Notes: generated by a model from the letters alone, not told the origin. A stretch of DNA of 64,000 nucleotides from Desertimonas sp963786985 (GCA_963786985.1 CAWBBL010000018.1:124001-188000), one strand, 5' to 3'; positions 16,093 through 25,773 are shown, counted from the stretch's first letter. A program made the numbers and translations.

Positions 16093-18522
16093 TCAGCGGC
16101 TGAGTGTCTCGAACTCCTCGACGGTCATCAGTACCGCCCGTGCCTTGGAACCCTCGCTCGGACCGACGACGCCACGCTGCTCGAGGAGGTCCATGATCCG
16201 CCCGGCACGGGCGAAACCGACCTTCAGCTTGCGCTGGAGCATCGACGTCGATCCCAGCTGGCTGCGCACGACGAGCTCCATCGCCTGGCGCATCATCACC
16301 TCGTCGTCGTCCTCATCGCTGCCGCTGATCGCGTTGGCCGAGGCCGTGACGAGATCGGGCTCGTCGGCGGCCCCCTCGACGCCGCTGACGTAGACGACCT
16401 CGGGGGCCTGCTCACGCCAGTGGCGCACGATCGCCCGCACCTCCTCCTCGCTGACGAACGAGCCCTGCACGCGAGCGAGGACCGACGAATTGCCCGGGAG
16501 CATCAGCATGTCCCCCTTGCCGACGAGCTTCTCGGCGCCGGGCTGGTCGAGGATCACCCGCGAGTCGGTGAGGCTGGACACGGCGAACGCGATGCGCGCC
16601 GGGATGTTCGCCTTGATCACGCCGGTGATCACGTTCACACTCGGCCGCTGCGTCGCCACGATGAGGTGGATGCCGACGGCCCGCGCCTTCTGGGCGAGTC
16701 GGGTGATCGCCTCCTCGACGTCGCGGGCGGCGACCATCATCAAGTCGTTGAGCTCGTCGACCACGACGACGATGTATGGCAGGCGCTCTGGTTGCTCCTC
16801 GCTGCCCGGATCAGGCTCCAGCACCCCCTGGTCGAACGCTGCGTTGAAGCCGGAGATGTCCCGATAACCCTTGGCCGACAGCAAGTCGTAGCGCCGCTCC
16901 ATCTCCTTGACGGCCCACCCGAGGGCGTTGGCCGCCTTCTTCGGGTTGGTCACCGGCTGGGTGAGCAGGTGCGGCAATCGGTTGTACTGGCCCATCTCGA
17001 CTTGCTTCGGGTCGACGAGGATCAGGCGCACCTGGTCGGGGGTTCGGCGCATCAGCAACGAGGCCAGGATGCTGTTGATGCAGCTCGACTTGCCGGCACC
17101 GGTCGCCCCGGCAATCAGCAGGTGCGGCGTGGTCGCCAGGTCGAGGAACACGGCATCGCCGGCGATGTCCTTGCCGATCGCCACGTCGAGCGGACCAGTC
17201 GCCGCGGCGGCTTCCGGAGCGAGGAGCAGGTCGCCGAGGGCGACGAGTTGGCGGGTGCGGTTGGGAACCTCGACACCGATCGCCGACTTGCCCGGGATCG
17301 GGGCGAGGATACGGACGTCGGTGGCGGCCATCGCATAGGCGATGTCGCGCTGCAACGACGTCACCCTGGCCACCTTCACACCGGGTCCCAGCTCGAGCTC
17401 ATAGCGCGTGACGGTCGGTCCGACCGTCATGCCGGCGAGCGTCGTGTCGACACCGTGTTGTTCGAGGGACTGCTCGAGGATCCGCCCACGCCCGGCGGCC
17501 TCGCCCTGGTCGACGCTCTTCACAGCCCCGCGCTGGAGCAAGGCGACGGGCGGCAGCACCCAGTTGCCGGGAACGGTGCCGGCCCCGGCGTCGCCGTCGA
17601 ACGGCTCGGTCGCCTCCGCCCGCTTCCTTCGCCGAGACCCGCCGGCTGCATCGCTCCCGTCGAAGTCGTCGGCGGCGTCGTAAGGAGCGGCGGGCAGGGC
17701 GAGGGCGATCGTCTCACCGACATCGTCGCCGTCGACAGCGGTGGCGACGGGGCCGCCGTCGTCGTCCTGACCCTCGCTGTCACTGCTCAACGACGACAGG
17801 TTGCCGAGTGCATTGCGGGCAGCGCGGCCGACCGGTCGGGCGATCGATGCCGCGCCACGTCCCGTGCGCTGGGCGATCGTGCGCAACGAGGCCTGGGTGA
17901 TCAGCAGCAGGCCACCGATCCCGAGGGCCACGAGAAGCACGATCGAACCGAACTCGGCCATCAGCGTGCGCAGCGGCTCGCCGACGATCCAGCCGATCAC
18001 GCCGCCGGAGTCGGTGACCCCGCTCACCGAGAAACCCTCTGGGCCACTGGCGACGTGGATCACGCCGAGGGCGGTGAGGCCGACCAACGACCAGCCGATG
18101 ACCAGGCGGTACGGGCTCGACGACCGGGCGCTGCGGATGAACGAGATTCCGACGGCCAGCAGGAGGACCGGCAGGACATAACGGCCGACTCCGGCCAGCG
18201 CTCCGCCGAGCCACTCGATGCCGTCGCCGAGGATCCCGGCGAAATCGAAGTAGATGCCGGCGGCGAGAATGATCGCCGCAACGATCAGGAGCAGGCCGAG
18301 GAACTCGTGCTCGCGCCCGGCAATCGCCCGGCGCAACTCACCGGTGGCCTGCTCACGTCGCGAACCCCTGCTGCCGCTGTCCGACTTGCTGTAGCGAGCC
18401 GTGGTCACGGTGCCCTTGCTGGCCCCCTTGGTACCGCTCGATGAGGACTTCGTCGGGTTCGACGAGCGCGCCGCCGGCAAGGCCTTGTGCTCGCTCTTCT
18501 TGGACGGTCCCCACGTAGCCAT
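16093..18522 (-). CDS. ftsK: FtsK/SpoIIIE DNA translocase
   Basis: 809 residues. A basic, Ser-rich start is followed by four membrane helices (within about 72-215), a linker, and the motor domain. Walker A is GATGAGKSSCIN (K478), Walker B lies in YIVVVVDELNDLMMVA (most homologues have DELADLMM), followed by ATQRPSVNVITG. A C-terminal gamma winged helix (STSMLQRKLKVGFARAGRIMDLLEQ) reads the KOPS-type polar sequence. It pumps chromosome ends across the septum to allow XerCD resolution. It follows rnj by 67 bp in the conserved dapA-rnj-ftsK order. Confidence 0.95.
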   Translation of the reverse strand: MATWGPSKKSEHKALPAARSSNPTKSSSSGTKGASKGTVTTARYSKSDSGSRGSRREQATGELRRAIAGREHEFLGLLLIVAAIILAAGIYFDFAGILGDGIEWLGGALAGVGRYVLPVLLLAVGISFIRSARSSSPYRLVIGWSLVGLTALGVIHVASGPEGFSVSGVTDSGGVIGWIVGEPLRTLMAEFGSIVLLVALGIGGLLLITQASLRTIAQRTGRGAASIARPVGRAARNALGNLSSLSSDSEGQDDDGGPVATAVDGDDVGETIALALPAAPYDAADDFDGSDAAGGSRRRKRAEATEPFDGDAGAGTVPGNWVLPPVALLQRGAVKSVDQGEAAGRGRILEQSLEQHGVDTTLAGMTVGPTVTRYELELGPGVKVARVTSLQRDIAYAMAATDVRILAPIPGKSAIGVEVPNRTRQLVALGDLLLAPEAAAATGPLDVAIGKDIAGDAVFLDLATTPHLLIAGATGAGKSSCINSILASLLMRRTPDQVRLILVDPKQVEMGQYNRLPHLLTQPVTNPKKAANALGWAVKEMERRYDLLSAKGYRDISGFNAAFDQGVLEPDPGSEEQPERLPYIVVVVDELNDLMMVAARDVEEAITRLAQKARAVGIHLIVATQRPSVNVITGVIKANIPARIAFAVSSLTDSRVILDQPGAEKLVGKGDMLMLPGNSSVLARVQGSFVSEEEVRAIVRHWREQAPEVVYVSGVEGAADEPDLVTASANAISGSDEDDDEVMMRQAMELVVRSQLGSTSMLQRKLKVGFARAGRIMDLLEQRGVVGPSEGSKARAVLMTVEEFETLSR

Positions 18523-18589
18523 GCACAGGTCAAGGTACCAAGCAGCGAGCGCTCCATCCCGGAGGGTCGCACCATGGCCGACTCTGGGG

Positions 18590-20317
18590 CTACGCCTCCA
18601 TCACGACGGGGACGATCATCGGGCGACGGCGGGTGCGATCGGAGACGAACCGGCCGGCGGCTCGGCGCACATCGCGCTCCAGCGTCTCGACGTCGCGCAC
18701 ACCCTTGGCCAACGTCGCTTCGACGGCTGTCGCGATCGTGTCACATGCCTCATCGAGGAGGTCCTCGGCCTCGGGGGCATAGACCCAGCCACGGGTGATG
18801 ATCTCCGGCCCAGTGAGCACCTTGCCCGACTGCGTGTCGACGGTGACGACGACCACGACGACCCCCTCCGACGCCAGCACGGCGCGGTCGCGCAACACAC
18901 CTTGGCCGACGTCGCCGACGATTCCGTCGACGTACAGGTATCCGGCGGGAACTCGCCCGGCGGCCTCCACGCCGTCATCGCCGACGACGAGGACATCACC
19001 GTCCTCGCACACCAGCACCCGGTCGCGTGGTATCCCCATCGTCGCACCGAGCTCGGCGTTGGCCACGAGGTGGCGGTACTCGCCGTGGATCGGGACGTAC
19101 CACTGCGGTTGGGCGATCGAGAGATAGGTCTTCAGCTCGTCAGCTTGGGCGTGGCCGGTGGCATGCACGTCACGAGTTCCCGAGTGGACGACCTGGGCGC
19201 CGGCCTTGAGCAACCCGTCCATGACCCGGTTGACGTTGGACTCGTTACCGGGGATCGCATGACTCGACAGGATCACCGTGTCGTTCTCGCTGAGCTTGAC
19301 GAACTTGTTCTCGCCGCGGGCCAACAGGGCCAATGCCGACATCGGCTCGCCCTGTGATCCGGTGGAGATCACGCAGATCTCCCCGGGCGGATAGCGGTCG
19401 ATGTCATCGATGTCGACCAATTTGCTCGCCGGGATCGTCACGATCCCCAGATCGATACCGAGCTGCACGTTCTTGCGGATGCTCATCCCCAGCGTGGCCA
19501 CCTTGCGACCACTGTCGATGGCCGCATCGGCGATCTGCTGGATGCGATGGAGGTGGCTGGCGAAGCTGGCGGTGATCACGCGACGGCCGCGGCACTCGGC
19601 GAACAGCGTGCGCAGGACTCCACCGACCGTGGTCTCGCTCGGCGCGTGACCCGGTTCCTCGGCATTCGTCGAGTCGGCGAGGAGCACGCGGATGCCCTCG
19701 GTGCGGGCGAGCTCCCCGATTCTGGCGAGGTCGGTGCGGCGACCGTCGACGGGTGTCAGGTCGAGTTTGAAGTCGCCCGTGTGCAACAACACGCCCTGGG
19801 GTGTGTGCACGGCGATGGCATGGGCGTGGGGCACGCTGTGGGTGACCGGGATGAACTCGACATCGAACGGGCCGATCTGCACCCGCTCGTTGTCGGCGAC
19901 GACGTGGAGCTCGGTGTTGCCGAGCAGGCCCGCCTCTTCGATGCGGTTGCGGGCGAGGCCGAGCGTCACGGCCGAGCCGTAGATCGGCACGGCGATCTCG
20001 CGCAGCAGGTACTGCAGCGCCCCGACGTGGTCTTCGTGACCGTGGGTGGCGACGACGGCCACGATCCGCGTGGCGTTCTCGCGCAGATACGTGAAGTCCG
20101 GGAGCACGAGGTCGATGCCGTGCATGTCCGGGTCGGGGAACATCAGCCCACAGTCGATGAGCATGATCTGGCGATCGAGCCCGTCGCCCGTCGGACCGCC
20201 GCCCTGCTCGATCGCCATGCAATTGCGCCCGATCTCACCCAGGCCGCCGAGAAACACGACGCGCACGGCGTCACGCCGGGTACCAGCGCCGGAGGCGCCG
20301 ACGCTCGATTCAGCCAC
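18590..20317 (-). CDS. rnj: Ribonuclease J
   Basis: 575 residues from a GTG at 20317 that overlaps the dapA stop by 8 bp; the longer open frame upstream is a dapA shadow. The metallo-beta-lactamase motif is THGHEDHVGA (H92, H94, D96, H97), with a preceding VVFLGGLGEIGRNC and a beta-CASP region (STNAEEPGHAPSE, VISTGSQGEPMSAL, HATGHAQADELKTYL). RNase J has 5'-3' exo- and endonuclease activity and is the main actinobacterial partner of RNase E in mRNA decay and rRNA maturation. Confidence 0.95.
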   Translation of the reverse strand: MAESSVGASGAGTRRDAVRVVFLGGLGEIGRNCMAIEQGGGPTGDGLDRQIMLIDCGLMFPDPDMHGIDLVLPDFTYLRENATRIVAVVATHGHEDHVGALQYLLREIAVPIYGSAVTLGLARNRIEEAGLLGNTELHVVADNERVQIGPFDVEFIPVTHSVPHAHAIAVHTPQGVLLHTGDFKLDLTPVDGRRTDLARIGELARTEGIRVLLADSTNAEEPGHAPSETTVGGVLRTLFAECRGRRVITASFASHLHRIQQIADAAIDSGRKVATLGMSIRKNVQLGIDLGIVTIPASKLVDIDDIDRYPPGEICVISTGSQGEPMSALALLARGENKFVKLSENDTVILSSHAIPGNESNVNRVMDGLLKAGAQVVHSGTRDVHATGHAQADELKTYLSIAQPQWYVPIHGEYRHLVANAELGATMGIPRDRVLVCEDGDVLVVGDDGVEAAGRVPAGYLYVDGIVGDVGQGVLRDRAVLASEGVVVVVVTVDTQSGKVLTGPEIITRGWVYAPEAEDLLDEACDTIATAVEATLAKGVRDVETLERDVRRAAGRFVSDRTRRRPMIVPVVMEA

Positions 20318-21200
20318 GGGCAGCGACCAACCGGCCGTAGACGTCGGCCGCCCGTTGGTCGAGCCAGACCGGGTCCGGGCCGAGGGGCGGCCGGCAGCGC
20401 CCGGCGGGCTGTCCGAGATGGCGGAGCATGGCCTTCGACGGCAGTGGGTTGGGAGCCTCGTCCCCGGTCTCGAACGCAATGCTCTCCAGCAAGCGATCGT
20501 TGACCCGCCGCGCCGCTGTCGTGTCCCCCCGGTCCCACAGGTCGAAGAACTCGACGAGGTCCGGTGCGACCCAGTGTCCGGCGACGCTGACCACCCCGAC
20601 AGCGCCGACTGCGACGAGTGGCAGGGTGTTGATGTCGTCCCCGCTGTAGACCTCGAACGAGTCCGGCGCCGCGGCGACGAGCCGCGAGGTTTCGCCGGGG
20701 TTGCCGGCGGCGTCCTTGACACCGAGGACGTTGGGCACCTCGGTGGCCAGGCGCACGAGCACGTCGGTGGCGATCTTGCGGCCGGTGCGGATCGGGATGT
20801 CGTAGATCAGCACCGGCAACTCCGTCGACGCGGCGATCGCCCGCAGGTGGGCCTCGATGCCGGCCTGCGATGGACGGCTGTAGTACGGACACAACGCGAG
20901 GATCCCGGCGACATCGCGTTTCGATGCCTCGACGGTGAGGTGCACATCATGGGCCGTGTCGTTGCCGGTGGAACCGGCAACGACGGGGATGGTCACGGCG
21001 CCGGCCACCGCCTCCCACAACTGCAGCTTCTCGTCGTCGCTCAACGTCGGCGACTCACCGGTCGTACCAGCCAGGACGAGCCCCTCGTTGCCTTCGGACT
21101 GCAGCCACTTGGCGAGCTCGACAGCTCCGTCGACGTCGAGTGCCAGGTCGTCGTCGAACGGCGTGACCATCGCCGTCACGACTCTGCCGAATCGAGCCAT
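20310..21200 (-). CDS. dapA: 4-hydroxy-tetrahydrodipicolinate synthase
   Basis: 296 residues. The Schiff-base lysine is K162 in GVKDAAGN, Y133 and R138 lie in LIYDIPIRTG, and the pyruvate-site threonines are in LAGTTGESPTL. It condenses pyruvate with aspartate semialdehyde at the start of the diaminopimelate/lysine pathway; dapB, the next step, is at 32.8 kb. Paired with rnj as in many actinobacteria, with an 8-bp overlap. Confidence 0.93.
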   Translation of the reverse strand: MARFGRVVTAMVTPFDDDLALDVDGAVELAKWLQSEGNEGLVLAGTTGESPTLSDDEKLQLWEAVAGAVTIPVVAGSTGNDTAHDVHLTVEASKRDVAGILALCPYYSRPSQAGIEAHLRAIAASTELPVLIYDIPIRTGRKIATDVLVRLATEVPNVLGVKDAAGNPGETSRLVAAAPDSFEVYSGDDINTLPLVAVGAVGVVSVAGHWVAPDLVEFFDLWDRGDTTAARRVNDRLLESIAFETGDEAPNPLPSKAMLRHLGQPAGRCRPPLGPDPVWLDQRAADVYGRLVAARG

Positions 21201-21248
21201 GATGGCAGGCTAATCGGCGAGCACCGCCGGGGCATCGATGCGGCGAAT

Positions 21249-22049
21249 CTAGCCCTTACGGGCCCACATGAGGATGCGCTTGAAGGGGTAGAAGTACGGC
21301 GCGACGTCGCCGAGATTGTCGATGACACTGGCGCGGTAGGCGTCGATGAACTGGCCGGCGAGGTCAGGGTCGAGGAGCTTGGTGAAGCGGGTCAGGGTGG
21401 TCCCCCGCGTCCAGTCGACAACGCTCGCCGTCGACTCGAGGCGGTGCGGGTAGACCTGCACCCGCACGTTCTGCCCGACGGCACCGAACCCGTCGAGGAC
21501 GGTCGAGTACTCCTCGGGACCGAGCACATTGGTGGCAACGGGATCTGGTGGCGGAAGGCAGTTGAACGCCGACAGGAACGGCTCTGTCGTGGCCACCTGG
21601 ATCGCGATGCGGTGCGCCGGGTGGTCGGCATTGGCGGGCACCTGCACGGCGAGCTGCCCGCCCGCGGCCAACCCAGCCCACCAGCGGCTGAGCACCTCGG
21701 GATGATCAGGCACCCATTGGAGGCTGGCGTTGGCGATGATCAGGTCGTGGTCACCGCGGCTCGTCCACTTGCCGAGGTCGCCGCGGGCGAAGCGCAATCG
21801 GTCGTCACCGCACCCGATCGCCTCCCTGGCCACACTGAGCATCGCATCCGAGGAATCGATGCCGACCATCTCCTCGATGCCGAGGCGATCGGTGACTTCG
21901 GCGGTGAGCTCACCGCTTCCGCAGCCGAGATCGACGCATCGACCGAATCCGCCGGGCGGTTGCTGGAGCATGGCGACCAGGTCCCAGAACGGTTGCGCCC
22001 GTTGTTCGGCGAAGCGCCCGTACTGGACGGGATCCCAGCCGTCGTTCAT
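21249..22049 (-). CDS. tam: Trans-aconitate 2-methyltransferase-like SAM methyltransferase
   Basis: 266 residues. The opening GWDPVQYGRFAEQRAQPFWDL is the Tam signature; the SAM motif is CVDLGCGSGELTAEV with the acidic VGIDSSDAML and a later IIANASLQWVPDH. Tam methylates trans-aconitate formed from cis-aconitate, relieving inhibition of aconitase. The C-terminal part (YFYPFKRILMWARKG) is also as in Tam. It is a single gene between dapA and the diiron-protein operon. Confidence 0.8.
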   Translation of the reverse strand: MNDGWDPVQYGRFAEQRAQPFWDLVAMLQQPPGGFGRCVDLGCGSGELTAEVTDRLGIEEMVGIDSSDAMLSVAREAIGCGDDRLRFARGDLGKWTSRGDHDLIIANASLQWVPDHPEVLSRWWAGLAAGGQLAVQVPANADHPAHRIAIQVATTEPFLSAFNCLPPPDPVATNVLGPEEYSTVLDGFGAVGQNVRVQVYPHRLESTASVVDWTRGTTLTRFTKLLDPDLAGQFIDAYRASVIDNLGDVAPYFYPFKRILMWARKG

Positions 22050-22123
22050 TGCGTTCGCCTGACGCGCCGCAGACCCCCTTGCGTCATGTTCGCAACCTAC
22101 TGCCGGAACATCCCCTCACACCA

Positions 22124-22145
22124 AAGGCGCGGTATCAGGCGCCTT
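22124..22145 (-). terminator. Hairpin after the diiron protein gene
   Basis: AAGGCGC-(8 nt)-GCGCCTT, a perfect 7-bp stem 18 bp beyond the stop at 22163 on the minus strand. It has only a short T stretch after it (TTGGTG), so it may act with Rho or as an mRNA 3' end. Confidence 0.5.
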
Positions 22146-22162
22146 GACGTTGGTCGACCGCT

Positions 22163-23266
22163 TCAGATCTGCAGGGCGAGGTATTCCTCGCCGGTGTCCT
22201 CGAGGTTCTCGAACTGGATCACGTCCATCTCCTCGAAACGGCGGCGCAACCACTGATCGTTTCGATCGAGGAGACCGAGCTTCTTGCAGTTCGGCACGAT
22301 CTTGGAGAACAGCATCGTCTGGAACAGCTGGCGGGTCGGATCATTGAGCACGAGCGGGACCACGTCACGGGGGTTCACACCGTGGCGCTCCCAGACCTCC
22401 TGGGACAGGAAGCGGTCGCGCATCCGGACGGCCGCCTCGTAGGCGAACTCCTGGCGCTCGCGGAGCTCGTCATCGGTCATCTCCGCATAGACCTCGCGTA
22501 GCGACAGCACGCCAAATGCCACGTGGCGGGCCTCGTCACTCATCACGTAGCGCAGCAGCTGCTTGAGGAGTGGCTCGCCGGTGAGCTGATGCAAGAACCC
22601 GAAGGCAGCCAGCGCCAGGCCCTCCACCATCACCTGCATCCCGAGGTAGGTCATGTCCCAGCGACTGTCGCTGATGATGTCGTCGAGGAGCAGGCGGAGG
22701 TGGGCATTGACCTGGAACTCGCCGCCAACCTTCTCCTGCAGGTAGCGGCCGAAGACCTCGACGTGGCGGGCTTCATCGACAACTTGGGTGGCGGCGTACA
22801 GCTTGGCGTCGTACCACGGCACCGATTCGGTGATCTTCGCCGTGCAGAGCAGGGCCCCCTGCTCACCGTGGAGGAACTGAGACAGCGTCCAACGGCGCTG
22901 GTCCATGGCGAAGGCGATCCACTCGTCGTCGGTCCACTTCTCGACGACCGTGCCGTCGTAGTGGCCCGGGCTGAGTCCGGCGGAGATCGCACTCTCGTCC
23001 TCGCGCACCACCTTCTCGAAGTCGACCTCGGTGTCCCACGGCAGATCAGTGGCCGCGTTCCACTGGCCGACCTTGCCCTTCTCGTAGAGCTTGCGAAGCT
23101 GCGGCCGGGCGAGCGTGTAGTCCCACGTGAAGATGGCCTCGGCGTTGTCCTTGACGGCGTGTTCGATCTCGTCGACGTCTGTGTTGACGACCGCCACGAT
23201 CGCCTCGATGTCATTGAGCTCGGCGCGCCCGAGGATCTCGTCGTTGGCTCGATGGCTGACAGTCAT
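22163..23266 (-). CDS. Ferritin-like diiron oxygenase (R2-like superfamily)
   Basis: 367 residues. The diiron ligands fit a four-helix ferritin-like fold: E135 (LHGEQGAL), E165/H168 (DEARHVEVF), E215 (MVEGLALAAF), E245/H248 (SDEARHVAFG). Length and helix spacing resemble ribonucleotide-reductase-like or AurF-type oxygenases rather than storage ferritins. Substrate is unknown; N-oxygenation or hydroxylation of a lipid or aromatic compound is typical. It overlaps the TetR gene by 4 bp (ATGA), so the regulator probably controls its own partner. The terminator-like hairpin 22124-22145 follows. Confidence 0.75.
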   Translation of the reverse strand: MTVSHRANDEILGRAELNDIEAIVAVVNTDVDEIEHAVKDNAEAIFTWDYTLARPQLRKLYEKGKVGQWNAATDLPWDTEVDFEKVVREDESAISAGLSPGHYDGTVVEKWTDDEWIAFAMDQRRWTLSQFLHGEQGALLCTAKITESVPWYDAKLYAATQVVDEARHVEVFGRYLQEKVGGEFQVNAHLRLLLDDIISDSRWDMTYLGMQVMVEGLALAAFGFLHQLTGEPLLKQLLRYVMSDEARHVAFGVLSLREVYAEMTDDELRERQEFAYEAAVRMRDRFLSQEVWERHGVNPRDVVPLVLNDPTRQLFQTMLFSKIVPNCKKLGLLDRNDQWLRRRFEEMDVIQFENLEDTGEEYLALQI

Positions 23267-23847
23267 CGCACAGCTCCTTCGGTGAGGGTCGCGATCAGCG
23301 GCGCGAGGAAGTGACGCGCCGAGTCAGGGTCGCCGAGGTCGACGACGTCGCTGGGGGCGAGGAAATAGGAGATCGTCAGCCGGCTGAGGACATCGACGAC
23401 GGCAGTCGATTGCTCACGGGACAAGTACGGCTCGGCGAACGGAACGAGGAACGTCGTGGCGTAGTGGATGATGCGCGGCACCCCGGCCGTGGTCAGCTGG
23501 GTCAGCGCCTCGCCGGGCTCCGCCGCGAGCATGACCGCAAGATGGTGGTCGGCGCGCAGCTCGCGGGTGGCCGTGACGACCGTGCGCACGAGCAGTTCGT
23601 CGAGCGTGTCGGCGCCAGCCACCTCGGCGCGCAACACGTCGAAGAACTCCTCCAGCTCGCGCACGCGCAACGCGTCGAGGAGCACGTCTTTGCCACCGGG
23701 ATACAACCGGTACACCGTTGCCCGCGACACGGAGGCCTCGGCGGCGACGTCGTCGATCGACAGCTTGGCGAACCCGAAACGCTCGCAACAGGCCTTCGTC
23801 GCGTCGAGCAGGCGGGTCTCGAGGGTCACGACCATGAGTTGAGACAT
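23263..23847 (-). CDS. TetR family repressor
   Basis: 194 residues from ATG 23847; ATG 23835 is a second choice. The HTH is LSIDDVAAEASVSRATVYRLYPGGKD in the first 60 residues (seen as IDDVAAEASVSRATVYR), followed by a helical ligand domain. It is the first gene of a two-gene operon with the diiron oxygenase, stop and start overlapping. A symmetric site at 23840-23865 overlaps its start region, as expected for autorepression. If the operator is real, the start at 23835, just inside it, is preferable. The ligand is probably the oxygenase substrate. Confidence 0.88.
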   Translation of the reverse strand: MSQLMVVTLETRLLDATKACCERFGFAKLSIDDVAAEASVSRATVYRLYPGGKDVLLDALRVRELEEFFDVLRAEVAGADTLDELLVRTVVTATRELRADHHLAVMLAAEPGEALTQLTTAGVPRIIHYATTFLVPFAEPYLSREQSTAVVDVLSRLTISYFLAPSDVVDLGDPDSARHFLAPLIATLTEGAVR

Positions 23848-23865
23848 TAAGACTGATCTGTCTCA
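23840..23865. promoter_or_regulatory. Candidate TetR operator
   Basis: Nested inverted repeats: TGAGAC-(14)-GTCTCA outside and AGAC-TGATCT-GTCT inside, centred near 23856. Location over the tetR start and upstream of the divergent ABC importer fits an operator for either direction. Confidence 0.5.
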
Positions 23866-23986
23866 CCGTCAATCGGTTTGCGACAGCTCGGCGACCGATT
23901 GGGAGTGGGGCAACTGCGCAAATCGGCTCGCCGGCGATCGGGCGCCTAGATTCGCGAACCAAACAACTCGACTCAGGGAGTACACG

Positions 23987-24898
23987 ATGCGAACCCGCAC
24001 CCTCGCGATCGTCGGTGTCACCGCCATCGCCGTGGTCGTACCGGCGGCCGCCGGCGCGACCACCGTTCCGGGCACGGAGCCGGCAGACACCGCCGCCGGG
24101 ACCGAGACGACGATTTCGGTCGGGACGATCCCCGACCCGGCGCCGTGCGCCGAGGGACTCACGCTCGAGGACGACGTGCTGACGGTCGCCACTGGCGAGC
24201 CGGCGTTCCCGCCGTACGTCATCGACGATGCTCCCGAGAGCGGCGAGGGCTTCGAGGCTGCTGTCGCGTATGCGGTCGCCGAGCAGCTCGGGTTCGACAG
24301 CGATTCCGTCGAGTGGGTGCGCACGCCATTCGACGCGGCGATCGCCCCCGGGCCGAAGGACTTCGACTTCAACCTCCAGCAGTTCTCGATCTCCGAGGAG
24401 CGCCTCGAGGTCGTCTCGTTCAGCGTGCCCTACTACACGGGCACGCAAGCGATCGTCGCCGGCCCGGACTCCCCGGCGATCGGAGCCACGACGCTGCCCG
24501 AGCTGCAGGAACTCCGGCTCGGCGTGGCCGCCGGGACCACCAGCTTGATTCTCGTCGAGGACGTCATCCAGCCCGCCGCCGACGTCCAGGTGTTCAACAC
24601 CAACGCCGATGCCGTTCAGGCGCTGTCCACGCAGCAGGTCGACGGACTCGTCGTCGACCTGCCGACGGCGCTGTTCCTCGCTGGCGTGGAGATCGAGGGC
24701 GGCGTCGTGGTCGGGCAGTTCCCACCGATCGACGCCGCGCCGGGCGAGGACTGGGGTCTGCTCTTCGAGCAGGACAACCCGCTCGTCGAGTGCGTCGACT
24801 ACGCCTTGCTCAGGCTGCGCGAATCCGGGGAGCTCGAGGAGATCACCACCACCTGGATGGAAGAGGCCACCGAGGTGCCGGTCTTCGATCTGGAGTGA
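23987..24898 (+). CDS. Amino-acid ABC transporter substrate-binding protein (SBP family 3)
   Basis: 303 residues from ATG 23987 with GGGAG seven bases upstream. A signal peptide (AIVGVTAIAVVVPAAAGA) and Thr/Glu linker precede the SBP_bac_3 domain, starting LTVATGEPAFPPYVID, with the typical FDFNLQQFSISEERLEVVSFSVPYY and final DWGLLFEQDNPLVECVDYAL. There is no lipobox cysteine at the cleavage site, so it may be free or held by an uncleaved anchor. It binds a polar amino acid, probably Glu, Gln or similar. First gene of a three-gene importer operon. Confidence 0.9.
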   Translation: MRTRTLAIVGVTAIAVVVPAAAGATTVPGTEPADTAAGTETTISVGTIPDPAPCAEGLTLEDDVLTVATGEPAFPPYVIDDAPESGEGFEAAVAYAVAEQLGFDSDSVEWVRTPFDAAIAPGPKDFDFNLQQFSISEERLEVVSFSVPYYTGTQAIVAGPDSPAIGATTLPELQELRLGVAAGTTSLILVEDVIQPAADVQVFNTNADAVQALSTQQVDGLVVDLPTALFLAGVEIEGGVVVGQFPPIDAAPGEDWGLLFEQDNPLVECVDYALLRLRESGELEEITTTWMEEATEVPVFDLE

Positions 24899-25773
24899 AT
24901 GCCGCGCCGCCAGGATCGCGTGCCGACCCCGCGAACGTCGACACGCGCGCCCGGCGGCAGGAGTACGAGCGTCGGCAGCGGCGCACCAGCATCGCCGTTG
25001 CCGCCACGTCGACGGCGGTCGCCGTCCTCCTCGTCGTCTGGCTCCTGCCCAAGACATCCGGTTGGCAGGACGTTCGGCAGTCATTCTTCGACTGGTCGGT
25101 GTTCCGGGACAGCTTCCGTCCGATCCTGCGAGCGTTCTGGTTGGACATCCGCATCTTCTTGGTGTGCGCGCCGTGCATCATCGCCGTCGCTCTGCTCGTG
25201 GCGATGGCCCGCAACATCCGGACGCCGGCGCTGTTCCCGTTGCGGTTGACCGCCACTCTCTACACCGACGTGGTGCGCGGCGTGCCGGTGATCCTGTGGA
25301 TCACGATGCTCGGCTTCGGCATACCCGGGCTGTTGCAGACGCGGGAATGGTACGGCCGGCCGATCATCTGGGGGTCGGTCGCGCTGATCCTCACCTACTC
25401 GGCGTACGTCGCCGAGGTCTTCCGTGCCGGGATCGAGAGTGTCCACGAATCCCAGCGCGCCGCAGCTCGGTCGCTCGGACTGTCGGCCGGCCAGACGATG
25501 CGCTCCGTCGTCCTCCCCCAGGCGATTCGACGTGTGATCCCACCCCTGATGAACGACCTCGTCAGCCTGCAGAAGGACGTCGCCTTGATCTCGGTGCTCG
25601 GGCCGGTCGAAGCGCTGCGCCGGGCGACGATCATCAAGGACCGCATCTTCAACTTCACTCCGTACGTCGTCGCCGCCGTGCTGTTCCTGTGCGTGTCGAT
25701 CCCGTTGACCCGCCTCACCGACCACCTGCTCGCCCGCGACCGCCGGAGGATGTCCGGGACTGTCGTCACATGA
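24895..25773 (+). CDS. Amino-acid ABC transporter permease (HisM/GlnP type)
   Basis: 292 residues. The GTG at 24895 overlaps the substrate-binding protein stop (GTGA), which decides the start over a long upstream frame. Membrane segments include IAVAATSTAVAVLLVVWLL, FLVCAPCIIAVALLVAMA and PYVVAAVLFLCVSIPL. The permease-ATPase coupling loop reads EVFRAGIESVHESQ-RAAARSLGLSAGQTMR-VVLPQAIRRVIPPL. The N-terminal cytoplasmic extension of about 45 residues is longer than usual. Confidence 0.9.
   Translation: MNAAPPGSRADPANVDTRARRQEYERRQRRTSIAVAATSTAVAVLLVVWLLPKTSGWQDVRQSFFDWSVFRDSFRPILRAFWLDIRIFLVCAPCIIAVALLVAMARNIRTPALFPLRLTATLYTDVVRGVPVILWITMLGFGIPGLLQTREWYGRPIIWGSVALILTYSAYVAEVFRAGIESVHESQRAAARSLGLSAGQTMRSVVLPQAIRRVIPPLMNDLVSLQKDVALISVLGPVEALRRATIIKDRIFNFTPYVVAAVLFLCVSIPLTRLTDHLLARDRRRMSGTVVT

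Noticed and set aside
15907..18444. 845-codon open frame on the plus strand
   Set aside because: Antisense to ftsK and part of the SMP-30 gene; low-complexity composition and no domain.
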